From Planctomycetaceae bacterium (GTDB taxonomy: Bacteria > Planctomycetota > UBA1135 > GCA-002686595): a stretch of 64,000 bases of DNA. The translations under genes and the position numbers were made by a program. A model generated the notes under the pieces. That model did no database searches, was not told where the DNA came from, and saw only the letters and a list, made by a program, of their open reading frames with translations. The DNA lies in NCBI GenBank assembly GCA_016125265.1, contig WGMC01000031.1, positions 53,174 to 117,173 of the forward strand. Direction: 5' to 3'. This document shows, one piece after another, positions 28,401-37,029 of the stretch (positions within the stretch are counted from its first letter, which is position 1; every line of letters starts with the position of its first letter).

Positions 28401-29324
28401 TCAGGCGCTCTGGGAACCGAATCCCCGCGGGCGCAAGAGGTCCCGGAGCCACAGCTCGTACTCGCCCAACTCGCGCACGATGCTCACCCCGCGCGGCGGA
28501 CGGCGGGCGAAACGCGCGTCCTGCCAGCCCACACACAGTTCGACGGATTCGGGGAGGCCCGCTCGCAGGCGGAGCACGAGTCGCTCCTGTTCGGGGCTCG
28601 CCAGCACGAGCGGCACCGGCGCGCAGACCGCGTCCACCGCCATCTCCCGGGCGGCGGTGAGCACCTGGTCGAGGGGGGTGTCGCGGCCGAGCAGCCGCAC
28701 CCGCACGCCCATCTGCGCTGCGATCAACGCGGCCATCTGCACGGGCAGATCGTGCATGTCCTGCTCGAGGGTGCACAGCAGGAGACTCGGCCCCGCTCCG
28801 GGCGCACCGACGGTCACCCGCGCCCCGCGCAGGAGGTCGTGCAGCAGTTCGGTGAGGAAGTGCTCGTGGCGGATCTCCAAGCGACCGTCGGCCCAGGCGC
28901 GGCCCACGGCGGAGAGCAGCGGCACGCAGGTGCGAGACACGAACGGCGCCGCCCCCTGCCGTTCGTAGTCGGCGCGCAGCGCGGCCGCGAGTGCCGGGCT
29001 GTCGAAACCGCGGATGAGGGCGATCCACTCGTCGAGCGCGGCAGGCGCAGGGGACGCGCGCTGGCGCTCCAGCAGGCGCTCCAGCTCCTCGTCGCCCCGC
29101 GGCACCACGGAGCCGGGCCGATGGCCCGCCGCAACGGCCTCGACGACGCGGCGCAGCCAGCGCAGTTGTTCCGGCGTGTAACGGCGGTGGCCGGAGGGCA
29201 GGCGCACCGGTTTCGGGGCGCCGTAACGGCGCTCCCACACCCGGATCGTGTCCGGGGAAACCCCGGTGGAGGCGGCCAGTTCACCGATCGACAACAGCTC
29301 GGGGGCTTTTTTCGCGCTGGGCAT
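28401..29324 (-). CDS. CarH/LitR-like MerR regulator with B12-binding domain
   Basis: 307 residues from the ATG at 29324; a GTG at 29366 is an alternative. The N-terminus is a MerR helix-turn-helix (LSIGELAASTGVSPDTIRVWERRYG, as its span). The middle contains WADGRLEIRHEH, matching the W-x9-EH signature that caps adenosylcobalamin in CarH. The Rossmann-like C-terminus has EQDMHDLP, corresponding to the D-x-H-x-x-G cobalamin-ligand motif with Gly replaced by Pro. The family represses carotenoid or other light-stress genes in the dark and releases DNA in light. No carotenoid genes are in the window. It is divergent from gltX. Confidence 0.8.
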   Translation of the reverse strand: MPSAKKAPELLSIGELAASTGVSPDTIRVWERRYGAPKPVRLPSGHRRYTPEQLRWLRRVVEAVAAGHRPGSVVPRGDEELERLLERQRASPAPAALDEWIALIRGFDSPALAAALRADYERQGAAPFVSRTCVPLLSAVGRAWADGRLEIRHEHFLTELLHDLLRGARVTVGAPGAGPSLLLCTLEQDMHDLPVQMAALIAAQMGVRVRLLGRDTPLDQVLTAAREMAVDAVCAPVPLVLASPEQERLVLRLRAGLPESVELCVGWQDARFARRPPRGVSIVRELGEYELWLRDLLRPRGFGSQSA

Positions 29325-29379
29325 GGGCGTGGCGGCGGGGGAACGCCGGGGGACGACGGTGGGCACGGGGCCAGAGGTA

Positions 29380-29430
29380 GTTCGACGAAAAAAGATAGGC
29401 TAGCTGTTGAGATTTTTATCTGGATTCTTG
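29380..29430. promoter_or_regulatory. AT-rich divergent intergenic region
   Basis: This patch, with A-runs and T-runs, stands out in GC-rich surroundings between the MerR/B12 gene and gltX. TTGAGA at 29407-29412, 17 bp upstream of GGCAAT, is a weak plus-strand promoter candidate. No clear CarH-type palindrome was seen. The remaining sequence up to the gltX start at 29641 is coding-like in frame but lacks conserved sequence. Confidence 0.3.
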
Positions 29431-29640
29431 GCAATTCGGGGGATTTGTCCGCGCCCCGGGCAAGTCCGCCTCCCTCGGCTCCGACTCGGCCGCGGTCCGG
29501 GGCTCGTGCAGGCGCCCGCCCGCCCGCCCGCGGATCCATCTCGGGGCCTTTCGGGCCGGGCCGGGGCCGCCGCTCCGTATCCTCGTGGCCCGCGATGCGC
29601 CACCCGCGCCCGCCCCCGCCCCCGCCCCCGCACCTCGACC

Positions 29641-31146
29641 GTGACCAGCCCCAGCCCCCTGCGCGTCCGTTTCGCCCCCAGCCCCACCGGCAAGTTGCAC
29701 GTGGGGGGGGCCCGCACGGCCCTTTTCAACTGGGCCTTCGCCCGACGGCACGGGGGCACGTTCCTGCTGCGCATCGAGGACACCGACCGCGAGCGCTCGA
29801 AACCCGAGTACGAACGCGCGATCCTCGAGGGGCTGTCGTGGCTCGGCATCCAGTGGGACGAGGGCCCCGACGTAGGCGGCCCGTACGGTCCCTACCGGCA
29901 GATGGAGCGGAGCGCGCAGCACGTCGCCGCCGCGCGCGAATTGGAGGCGAAGGGCGCGGCCTACCGCTGCTTCTGCACGACGGAGCGCCTCGACGCGCTG
30001 CGCGAGGCCCAGGCGGCCAAACGCGAAAAACCCGGATACGACGGCCTGTGCCGCGCGATCCCGCGGGCCGAGGCCGAGCGCCGTGTGGCCGCCGGCGAGC
30101 CCGCCGTGCTGCGCTTCCGCGTGCCCGAGGGCCACACGCAGTTCGTGGACTTGATCCGCGGCGACGTGACGTTCCAGAACGCCGAAGTGGACGACTGGGT
30201 GATGGTGCGCACGGACGGCGCGCCCACCTACAACTTCGTGGTGGTGTGCGACGACAGCGCCATGGCGATCACGCACGTGTTGCGCGGCGAAGAGCACCTC
30301 ACCAACACGCCGAAGCAGGTGCTGCTCTACCACGCGCTCGGCTACCAGGTCCCGCGCTTTGGCCACTTCCCGCTGATGCTCGGCACGGACGGCAAGAAGC
30401 TCTCGAAGCGCACCGGCGACACGGCGCTCGAGGACTACCGCGACAAGGGTTTCCCCAAGGAGGCGGTGCTCAACTTCCTCTGTTTGCAGGGTTGGGCGCT
30501 CGACGGCAAGACCGAGGTCTTCGGTGTCGAGGACCTGGTCGCGAACTTCGACCCGACCCAGGTGTCGAAGGCCGGCTCGATCTTCGACATCCAGAAGTTT
30601 CTCTGGTTGAGCGGCGAGTACATCCGCCGCGACAGCCTGGAGAGCGTCGCCGACCACTGCGCGCCGCACGTCGTCGCGAAGGGGTGGCTGAGCGCGTCGG
30701 AACTCCAATCGAAACGCGAGTGGTACCTGGCGGCCGTCGCCACCGAGAAGGAACGCATCCACACCTACGCGGAGTTGGCCGAGCGCATCGCCTACCTTTT
30801 TGCGCCGGACGACGCGCTCGTGTTCGACGACAAGGCCGAGGCCAATGGCCGCAAACAACTCGGCGATGGCAACTTGGTGAAGGGATACGTCGCGTGGCTG
30901 ACGCCCCAACTCGCGAAGGGTGTCGAGGCGGCCGCGTTGCGCGATGCGACCAAGGCCTGGATGGCCGAGCGGGGCGCGAAGTTTCCCGCGCTCTTCCAGC
31001 CCCTGCGCTGCGCCCTGACCGGCGAGGCGGGGGGACCGGACCTTTTCGACGTGATGGCTCTGCTCGGGCCCGAGCGCACGCTGGCGCGGATCGAGTCCGG
31101 CATCCGGCGGCTCTCGGCCCCGGCGACGACAGGAACGACCCCATGA
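29641..31146 (+). CDS. gltX: glutamyl-tRNA synthetase
   Basis: 501 residues from a GTG at 29641, chosen because the conserved enzyme begins directly at LRVRFAPSPTGKLHVGGART. This carries the HIGH-type motif (HVGG). KLSKRTGDT is the KMSKS equivalent. FLLRIEDTDRERS and GRCYRCFC-like zinc-region residues (YRCFCTTERL) are also present. It charges tRNA-Glu with glutamate in the cytoplasm. Some relatives also charge tRNA-Gln for the amidotransferase route, which cannot be decided here. The stop overlaps the osmC-like start (ATGA). Confidence 0.95.
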   Translation: MTSPSPLRVRFAPSPTGKLHVGGARTALFNWAFARRHGGTFLLRIEDTDRERSKPEYERAILEGLSWLGIQWDEGPDVGGPYGPYRQMERSAQHVAAARELEAKGAAYRCFCTTERLDALREAQAAKREKPGYDGLCRAIPRAEAERRVAAGEPAVLRFRVPEGHTQFVDLIRGDVTFQNAEVDDWVMVRTDGAPTYNFVVVCDDSAMAITHVLRGEEHLTNTPKQVLLYHALGYQVPRFGHFPLMLGTDGKKLSKRTGDTALEDYRDKGFPKEAVLNFLCLQGWALDGKTEVFGVEDLVANFDPTQVSKAGSIFDIQKFLWLSGEYIRRDSLESVADHCAPHVVAKGWLSASELQSKREWYLAAVATEKERIHTYAELAERIAYLFAPDDALVFDDKAEANGRKQLGDGNLVKGYVAWLTPQLAKGVEAAALRDATKAWMAERGAKFPALFQPLRCALTGEAGGPDLFDVMALLGPERTLARIESGIRRLSAPATTGTTP

Positions 31147-31616
31147 GCGAACACACAGCGGAACTTCTCTGGGAACGCGGCGACCAGGACTTCCTCGGCA
31201 AGAAGTTCAGCCGCAAACACACCTGGTCCTTCGACGGCGGGGCCGTGGTGCCCGGTTCGGCGGCGCCCAGTTCGGTGCCGCCGCCGCTCTCGGATCCCAG
31301 TGCCGTGGATCCCGAGGAGGCGTTCGTCGCGGCGCTCGCCAGTTGCCACATGCTGTGGTTCCTGGGACTCGCCGCGAAGGCCGGGTACCAGATCGACAGC
31401 TACCGCGACCGGCCGGTGGGTGTGCTCGAGAAGGACGGCTCCGGTCGGCTCGCGATCACCCGCGTCACGCTGCGCCCCGAGGTGGTGGCGAGCGGACCCA
31501 AGACCCTCGACGCCGCGGCGTTCGCGCAACTGCACGAGGACGCGCACGGGGCCTGTTTCATCGCCGCGTCGATCCGGTCCGAGGTCCTCCTCGAACCGCG
31601 GTTGTCGCGCGGCTGA
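31143..31616 (+). CDS. OsmC-family peroxiredoxin-like protein
   Basis: 157 residues, start overlapping the gltX stop. The sequence matches OsmC/Ohr proteins: a beta-rich N-terminus ending PSAVDPEEAFVAALASCHML with the first reactive cysteine, and a second position near HGACFIAAS. These proteins reduce organic hydroperoxides. It is closer to the YhfA/OsmC-like subgroup than to Ohr, but this is not certain. It is probably co-transcribed with gltX and is convergent with the SGNH hydrolase gene. Confidence 0.8.
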   Translation: MSEHTAELLWERGDQDFLGKKFSRKHTWSFDGGAVVPGSAAPSSVPPPLSDPSAVDPEEAFVAALASCHMLWFLGLAAKAGYQIDSYRDRPVGVLEKDGSGRLAITRVTLRPEVVASGPKTLDAAAFAQLHEDAHGACFIAASIRSEVLLEPRLSRG

Positions 31617-31650
31617 CCGCGGTTTTCGCGCGGCGGAACGTGCGCGAGTT

Positions 31651-32877
31651 TCAGCGCTTCGGAGCGTCGGGTTGCCAGCGCTGTTCGATCTCGGCGGCGA
31701 GCCACGTGGCGATCGCCGCATTCCCCGCCACCGACAGGTGGTAGTCCTCGGGCCAAAAGAGCGGCTCGCGCGCGGCCTTCAGATGCGGGCGGGGATCGAG
31801 CACTTCGATGCCGTGTGTCGCGAGCGCCGCGGTCCACTCCTGCGTGAGGCGCGCGGCCGAGAAGATGTCGCGGGGAGTGAGGCCCACCCGCTCGACGACA
31901 GCGGCGAAATCGACGTCGATGCGGTCGGGCTGCACCTCCGGTGCCGACGGCAGGATCATCGGGAGGAACAGGATGCCCCGCTCGCGACAGCGATCGGCCA
32001 TCTCGAGGCACGCGACGACGACGGTCTCGACGGCGATGGCTTCGTTCTGGGGGTTCGCGCGAAAGTGCAACACCTGCCGTAGGTACTGGCCGAGGAAGCC
32101 ACCCGTCAGCCAGGGGTACTCCGCCCGGTACTTCGTGTTCTCGCCCAGGATCCCGCGTTCCAAGATGCCCGCGTAGTACCGGCGCAGGACGAGGCTCTCG
32201 ACGAAGTCGTTGCCCGTGTAGACGGCGAGCACGAACACGTGGGGTTCGAGTTCCGCGTGCAGTTCGAGCGCGCCGACGTACTGGTAGAAGGCGTAACCCC
32301 CGTGCCCTGCGTTGAGGCACTCGACGGTGCCGCCGGCGTGTTCGGCCAAGAGGCCCTCGAGCCGGCGCGCGAAGGTCTCCTCGTCGGCGCAATAGCCGTC
32401 GACGTGGGAATCACCGACGACGAGGATGCGCAGGTCGGGCCGCGTTTCGAACACCTCCCTGGCGCCCTTCAAGCCGCGTGCATTCGTACGCAGGGCCCAG
32501 CCGCCGTCGGGATGCCAACGCAAGCCCACGTACTTGTCGAGGTGCGGTTGGTAGCGGTAGTAACACACGGGGTCGTAGACGTTGCCCCGCGGATTGTTCT
32601 CGCCGATCGGCAACAGGATGGTCGCCACGTCGAGGGGCAGTGCCGCGCGCGGCAGCTTGCGGCGCAGCGCCGTCGGCGCCGGAGCGAGTTCGCGCGAACG
32701 CCGCTCGACCGTATCCATCTGTGTGTCGGTGCGCTCGGCGAAGCGGATTTCCGCGCTGGGCGGTGGCGGCCGGATAGACCAGACAAGGGCTACCGCGAGG
32801 CCGGCCGACACCGTGGCCAGGGCGCAGCGGACGAGGATGCGATGCCATCGACGGGGGGAAGACCCAGTGGGGGACAT
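31651..32877 (-). CDS. membrane-anchored SGNH/GDSL hydrolase-like protein
   Basis: 408 residues from the ATG at 32877. One N-terminal membrane anchor precedes an extracytoplasmic domain. SGNH blocks are visible: ILVVGDSHVDGY (block I Ser), CLNAGHGGYAFYQY (Gly), VLAVYTGNDFVES (Asn) and WPEDYHLSVAGNAAIA (Asp/His). This group often removes or transfers acetyl groups on cell-envelope polysaccharides. Substrate unknown. It is the last gene of a minus-strand run with pseudouridine synthase, GNAT and FabH-like genes. Confidence 0.75.
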   Translation of the reverse strand: MSPTGSSPRRWHRILVRCALATVSAGLAVALVWSIRPPPPSAEIRFAERTDTQMDTVERRSRELAPAPTALRRKLPRAALPLDVATILLPIGENNPRGNVYDPVCYYRYQPHLDKYVGLRWHPDGGWALRTNARGLKGAREVFETRPDLRILVVGDSHVDGYCADEETFARRLEGLLAEHAGGTVECLNAGHGGYAFYQYVGALELHAELEPHVFVLAVYTGNDFVESLVLRRYYAGILERGILGENTKYRAEYPWLTGGFLGQYLRQVLHFRANPQNEAIAVETVVVACLEMADRCRERGILFLPMILPSAPEVQPDRIDVDFAAVVERVGLTPRDIFSAARLTQEWTAALATHGIEVLDPRPHLKAAREPLFWPEDYHLSVAGNAAIATWLAAEIEQRWQPDAPKR

Positions 32878-32975
32878 GCGCCCAGTGTAAGGCTTGCGCT
32901 GGATGCGCGGGGGACGGAGCTCGGCCGCGGCGGCGCCCGGCATTCGGAGGTTGGGGGGGAGCGGGGCCGGGTCGA

Positions 32976-33737
32976 CTACGGCTGGTCGGAGCCGGGGCCG
33001 GTGGGGCGGGGCACCAGCGTCGCGACCTCGGCGGGCTCGAGCCAGCGCCAACGGCCGCGCTCGAGGTCCCCGAGCTGGAGTCCGCCGAGGGCCACCCGGG
33101 TGAGTTTGCTCACCTTGCAGCCGACGGCGCGCAGCATGCGACGCACCTGGCGGTTGCGGCCCTCGGTCAGGGTCAGCTCCAGCACCGTGGCCGGGCCCCG
33201 GTCCTTCACGTGTTGCACCTTCGCCGGGCGCGTCGGCCCATCGTCCAACTGGACCCCCTGGGCGAGCTCCGCCTGTTTGGCGCGGTCGACTCTTGGCGTC
33301 GCCTCGACCCGGTAGGTCTTGGGCACGTGGGTCTTGGGGTCGGTCAACGACGCCGCGAAGACGGGGTCGTTCGTGAACAAGAGGAGCCCGCTCGTGTCCT
33401 TGTCGAGCCGCCCCACCGGCGCGAGCCATTGGTCGACACCTTCCAGCAGGTCGTAGACCGTGGGGCTGCCGTCGGGATCCCGCCACGTGGTCACGTAGCC
33501 CCTGGGCTTGTGGAGCAGGAGCACCCGCCGCTCCTTCGGCCCTAGCTCCGGGTTGGGAAGGGTGCGGCCGTCGACCTCGATGCGGTTCTCGGCGCGGTGC
33601 ACGGCCAGGCTCGGATCGCGCACCACCCGGCCGTCCACGCGCACGCGGCCCTCGCGCACCCACGCCGCCGCGTCCGTGCGCGAGCACAGCCCCGCCTTCG
33701 ACAGCCAGCGGGCCAATTCGTGGCGGGAGGAACCCAT
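32976..33737 (-). CDS. RsuA/RluB-family pseudouridine synthase
   Basis: 253 residues. An N-terminal S4 RNA-binding domain (LARWLSKAGLCSRTDAAAWV, VRVDGRVVRDPS) precedes the catalytic domain, with HKPRGYVTTW and the catalytic Asp motif GRLDKDTSGLLLFTND. A later LTEGRNRQVRRML is typical. The family isomerises uridine in 16S or 23S rRNA; the exact position (516, 2605 or 2457 equivalents) cannot be assigned from the sequence alone. Confidence 0.9.
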   Translation of the reverse strand: MGSSRHELARWLSKAGLCSRTDAAAWVREGRVRVDGRVVRDPSLAVHRAENRIEVDGRTLPNPELGPKERRVLLLHKPRGYVTTWRDPDGSPTVYDLLEGVDQWLAPVGRLDKDTSGLLLFTNDPVFAASLTDPKTHVPKTYRVEATPRVDRAKQAELAQGVQLDDGPTRPAKVQHVKDRGPATVLELTLTEGRNRQVRRMLRAVGCKVSKLTRVALGGLQLGDLERGRWRWLEPAEVATLVPRPTGPGSDQP

Positions 33738-33777
33738 GGGCGGACGGCGCGGCGTCGGCCGCGGGTCGTGGTGCGAG

Positions 33778-34779
33778 CTAGCGCAGGAACGAGCGGTGGA
33801 AGGTGTACTTGGTGCGGACCATGTCCATGTCCAGGTTGAACGCGGCCTTGATCATGCCGTAGTTGTTGAGCTGCGTGTCCGCCTCCTTGTAGTCGCCGCG
33901 GCTCATCCAGGTGTGCGCCCGCGACAGCATCTGGCCCACACGCCCGCGTTGGTCCGCGACCGCCAGAAGGGCGCGGCCGGAGACCAGGATCGACGTGTGT
34001 CGCTCTAGGTCGCGGTTGAGCTGGGTCCCCAGGAATCCGGCCATTTTCCCGCCGGCCGCTTCGGCGATCCACACGTCGCAGTTGTCGCGGTCCAGGCAGT
34101 AGGAGCGGGCCCAACGGGCCATCAACTCGCCCGCGTCCTTCTTCGGGATGTCCTCGTCCAGGTGGTAGCGGTTGAGCGTGAAGCTGGTCGCCGCCAGCGC
34201 CGCCACCGCGTCGACGTCCGCTGCCTCCACGGGTCGCACCACACCGTCGAAACCGAACACCGCGGGATCGATGGTCCCCGAACCGCGCCGCTCAGTGTCG
34301 TACGCCATCGAGACGAGCGTCTCGACCAGGCGGAACCCCGAGTCCGTCAGCTCCTGGTACGCCGCGATGTCCGCCGTGTCGATGCGGGTGCTGACGTGAT
34401 CGAGGCCCTCGCGCTGCACGACGAACGGCAGGCTGTCCAGCAGCGCGCGGTAGATGCGGCGCGGCGCGGGATGGTCGGGCCGCGCCAGCAGGAACGGGAT
34501 GCCGGCCATCGAGAGGCCGAGCAGCGCGGAGTCCTCGGGGATGCTCTGCACCAGCATCAGCCCCGCGGGCTGGCCCGTCGCGCGCTCCTCGGCGACGAGG
34601 CGCACGGTGCCCGGCCGACTGGCGGCGCGCTCCACACGTTCGCGCAGGTAGGCGAGGGCCTTCGCCGGCTCGATGCGCCGGTGCCGCCGGTGGTCGTCGT
34701 AGGGATACTGGGAGAGCAGCGCGTCGAGCAGCGCGGCGTCCAAGGCCGGCACCTCGCGCACGAAGACGCGTTGGTCCAT
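33778..34779 (-). CDS. GNAT-superfamily N-acetyltransferase, WecD-like
   Basis: 333 residues. The layout resembles WecD/dTDP-fucosamine acetyltransferase-like proteins: an N-terminal domain (RVERAASRPGTVRLVAEE, LLDSLPFVVQREGLDHVSTR) and a C-terminal GNAT fold with VRPVEAADVDAVAALAA and DNCDVWIAEAAGGKMAGFLG, ending HTWMSRGDYKEADTQLNN. Such enzymes acetylate amino sugars of surface glycans using acetyl-CoA. It sits 60 bp downstream of a FabH-like gene on the same strand, so acyl- rather than acetyl-transfer is possible. Confidence 0.65.
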   Translation of the reverse strand: MDQRVFVREVPALDAALLDALLSQYPYDDHRRHRRIEPAKALAYLRERVERAASRPGTVRLVAEERATGQPAGLMLVQSIPEDSALLGLSMAGIPFLLARPDHPAPRRIYRALLDSLPFVVQREGLDHVSTRIDTADIAAYQELTDSGFRLVETLVSMAYDTERRGSGTIDPAVFGFDGVVRPVEAADVDAVAALAATSFTLNRYHLDEDIPKKDAGELMARWARSYCLDRDNCDVWIAEAAGGKMAGFLGTQLNRDLERHTSILVSGRALLAVADQRGRVGQMLSRAHTWMSRGDYKEADTQLNNYGMIKAAFNLDMDMVRTKYTFHRSFLR

Positions 34780-34839
34780 GGGGGGGGCGTGGAGGGGGCG
34801 AATCGGCGGGGCGGGGGGCTCAGCGGCGGGGCGGGGGGC

Positions 34840-35892
34840 TCAGCGGCGCCCGGCGCGGGCGCGCTCGGGGGACACCCAACGGTACAGGGTGCTGCCCCAA
34901 CCCATGCCACCGCCGAGGGCGAGGAGCACCACGTGGTCGCCGTCCCGGAAGCGGCCCGCGCGGACTTCCTCGTCCAGGCAGGTCGGCACGGACGCGCTCG
35001 ACGTGTTGCCGGTGTGGTCGATGGCGAGCAGCACCTGGTCCGACCGGATGCCCGCCTGGCCGACCCCGTCCTGGATGATGTTGGCGCTGGCGTGGTGGGG
35101 GATCACCCAATCGACGTCCGCGATCGCGAGACCGGCGCGCTTCACGGCCTCCTCGATGCAGTTCTGCGTGGTGCGCACCGCGAACGGGTAGACCTCGCGG
35201 AAGTCGCTGATCAAGAAGTGCTCACCCGCGGCCATGCGTTCGGCCGTCAGCGGCAGGCGCGTGCCGCCTGCGGGCACCCGCAGGGCATGGCCGGCCTTGC
35301 CGTCCGAACCGGCGTAGAACGAGCAGAAACCCGCCTTGCCGCGGGGCAGTTCGGGGGCGTCCAGGTCCTCGAGAACGACCGCGCCGGCCCCGTCGGCGAA
35401 GAGGCCGATCATGCGGAAGTCCCGCGGGTCGACGATGTGCGTCATCTTCTCTGCGGCCACGACCAGGGCCCGGCGGTAGCCCAGGTTCGCCATCAGCGAG
35501 TCGGCGACCATCAGGGCGTTCAGGAAACCCGGGCAGGCGTCCTGCAACTGGTGGAACACCGCCCGGGTGCCCAGGCTGGCCTGCACGTGGCTGACCGAGT
35601 GGGGCGCGACGGAGTCCGTGGTGGCCGTGGACAGGACGATCAGATCGATGTCCGAGGGCGCCAGATGGGCGCTCTCGAGGGCCCTCCGGGCGGCCACCAG
35701 GGCCATGTCACCGGTGCTCTCGCCCTCCGCGGCCCAGTGGCGCACACGGATGCCGTAGCGGCGGCGGATCCAGGTGTCGAGGTCGCAGCCCGCCTGGCGC
35801 GCGTCGAAGTTCTGGACGCAGCTCTCCAAGTCCCGGTTCGAGACTTCCTTCGCAGGCAGGTAGCTGCCGGTACCGGTGATGAGGCGCGCCAT
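34840..35892 (-). CDS. 3-oxoacyl-ACP synthase III (FabH-like)
   Basis: 350 residues from the ATG at 35892; the open frame upstream is Pro/Ala-rich shadow. The catalytic triad of KAS III is present: Cys in LQDACPGFLNAL, His in WVIPHHASANII and Asn in IDHTGNTSSASVP. The N-terminal LITGTGSYLPAKEVSN is typical. It condenses an acyl-CoA with malonyl-ACP. Being beside a GNAT gene rather than fatty-acid genes, and carrying FabH-like insertions, it may serve a specialised lipid or surface-glycan pathway instead of general fatty-acid initiation. Confidence 0.85.
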   Translation of the reverse strand: MARLITGTGSYLPAKEVSNRDLESCVQNFDARQAGCDLDTWIRRRYGIRVRHWAAEGESTGDMALVAARRALESAHLAPSDIDLIVLSTATTDSVAPHSVSHVQASLGTRAVFHQLQDACPGFLNALMVADSLMANLGYRRALVVAAEKMTHIVDPRDFRMIGLFADGAGAVVLEDLDAPELPRGKAGFCSFYAGSDGKAGHALRVPAGGTRLPLTAERMAAGEHFLISDFREVYPFAVRTTQNCIEEAVKRAGLAIADVDWVIPHHASANIIQDGVGQAGIRSDQVLLAIDHTGNTSSASVPTCLDEEVRAGRFRDGDHVVLLALGGGMGWGSTLYRWVSPERARAGRR

Positions 35893-36063
35893 GGGCGGGA
35901 TCGGGGCCGCCGGGGGGCGCTCGGCCCCCGGGGCGCAGGAAGGATACCCGCGCCGGGGTGCTGGGGCGGCCACGAGCGGAGACAGCGCCCGCGCGTGGGC
36001 CGCGGGGCCACGTGACGGGCGCCGGGATCAAGGCAGGACGTCCGTCCGTCGAAACTGCGCTCC

Positions 36064-36987
36064 GTGGACATCCCCCCGCCCAGGGCACCCCTGCCGCAGC
36101 GGGGGCCGCCGACGCCGCTCACCGAACTCGTCGGCGGGGCACCGGCGCAGGCGCCCCGGACCGCGCTGCCGGCTGCGCCCATCCCGGCGCCCGTTCCCGC
36201 GCCGAGCTCCGCGGTTCCCGACGCTTCGCTCGCGGCCGGACCAGAGCCCTGCGACACCTTCGAGCGCTGGATCCGCGAGGACGCCGCCGGCGAGCTCGAC
36301 CGGGCGCACCTCGCCGAACTGCGCTCCCATCTGGCCCGGTGCACTTCGTGCCTCGAGAGCCGCCGTCGGGCCATCGAGACGCTGGCCCAGGTCGGCCGCG
36401 GGCTGCGGGCGAACCGGGGAGCCGCGGCGCCGACCGCGCGGCTGCGGGCGCAGGGGCCACTGGCCCGGCGGCGCAGCCTGCTGCTTTTTTTGACGGCCTG
36501 TGCGGGGCTCTTCCTGGCCAGCCGGAGCGGCGTGCTCGAGGGGGCCGATCCGCGCCTTTGGGCGACCGCCGTGGGCCAGCCCGCCCGCGTCGGCGAAGAG
36601 TCCTTGGACGTCGGCGGCGAGCGGCGCCTCCTGGTGCGAGGCGACGTGCTGGTCGTCGAGCCGGGCGGGGCACTGCAACTCGACTCGGGGCGGCTCGCGG
36701 CGCGGCTCGGCGCCGGACGCATGCTCGTCGAGAGCAGCCTCGGCCCGCGACTTCGCCTGGTGCTGGGCGAACTCGCGCTCGAGGGCCGCGGGCGCGTGGT
36801 GACTCCCGACGGTGTGCTCGACCTCGAGTCCGGCGCGCTCGTGCTCGAGTCCGACGGCGGCGGCACCCGCGTCGTGGTCTCGACGGCCCGGGGCACCTGG
36901 ACCGGCGTCCAGGGTGCGCGCGCGCTGCAGCCGGAGGCCGACTTCGTGGCCCGCTGGCAAGAGCCGATCGCGCCCACGCCCCCCTGA
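36064..36987 (+). CDS. zf-HC2 anti-sigma-like membrane protein with FecR-like domain
   Basis: 307 residues, GTG start. A Pro-rich N-terminus leads to LRSHLARCTSCLESRRRAIE, the H-x3-C-x2-C zinc motif of anti-sigma factors. One membrane segment (RRSLLLFLTACAGLFLASR) follows. The extracytoplasmic part is beta-rich (RRLLVRGDVLVVEPGGALQL) and resembles FecR. It would hold an ECF sigma factor at the membrane. No ECF gene is adjacent, so it is either an orphan or acts on a distant partner. The glycosyltransferase gene starts 42 bp downstream. Confidence 0.7.
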   Translation: MDIPPPRAPLPQRGPPTPLTELVGGAPAQAPRTALPAAPIPAPVPAPSSAVPDASLAAGPEPCDTFERWIREDAAGELDRAHLAELRSHLARCTSCLESRRRAIETLAQVGRGLRANRGAAAPTARLRAQGPLARRRSLLLFLTACAGLFLASRSGVLEGADPRLWATAVGQPARVGEESLDVGGERRLLVRGDVLVVEPGGALQLDSGRLAARLGAGRMLVESSLGPRLRLVLGELALEGRGRVVTPDGVLDLESGALVLESDGGGTRVVVSTARGTWTGVQGARALQPEADFVARWQEPIAPTPP

Positions 36988-37029
36988 CCGCGCGCGACGG
37001 GCGCCCGGGGGCCCTGGTACGCTTCGCGC

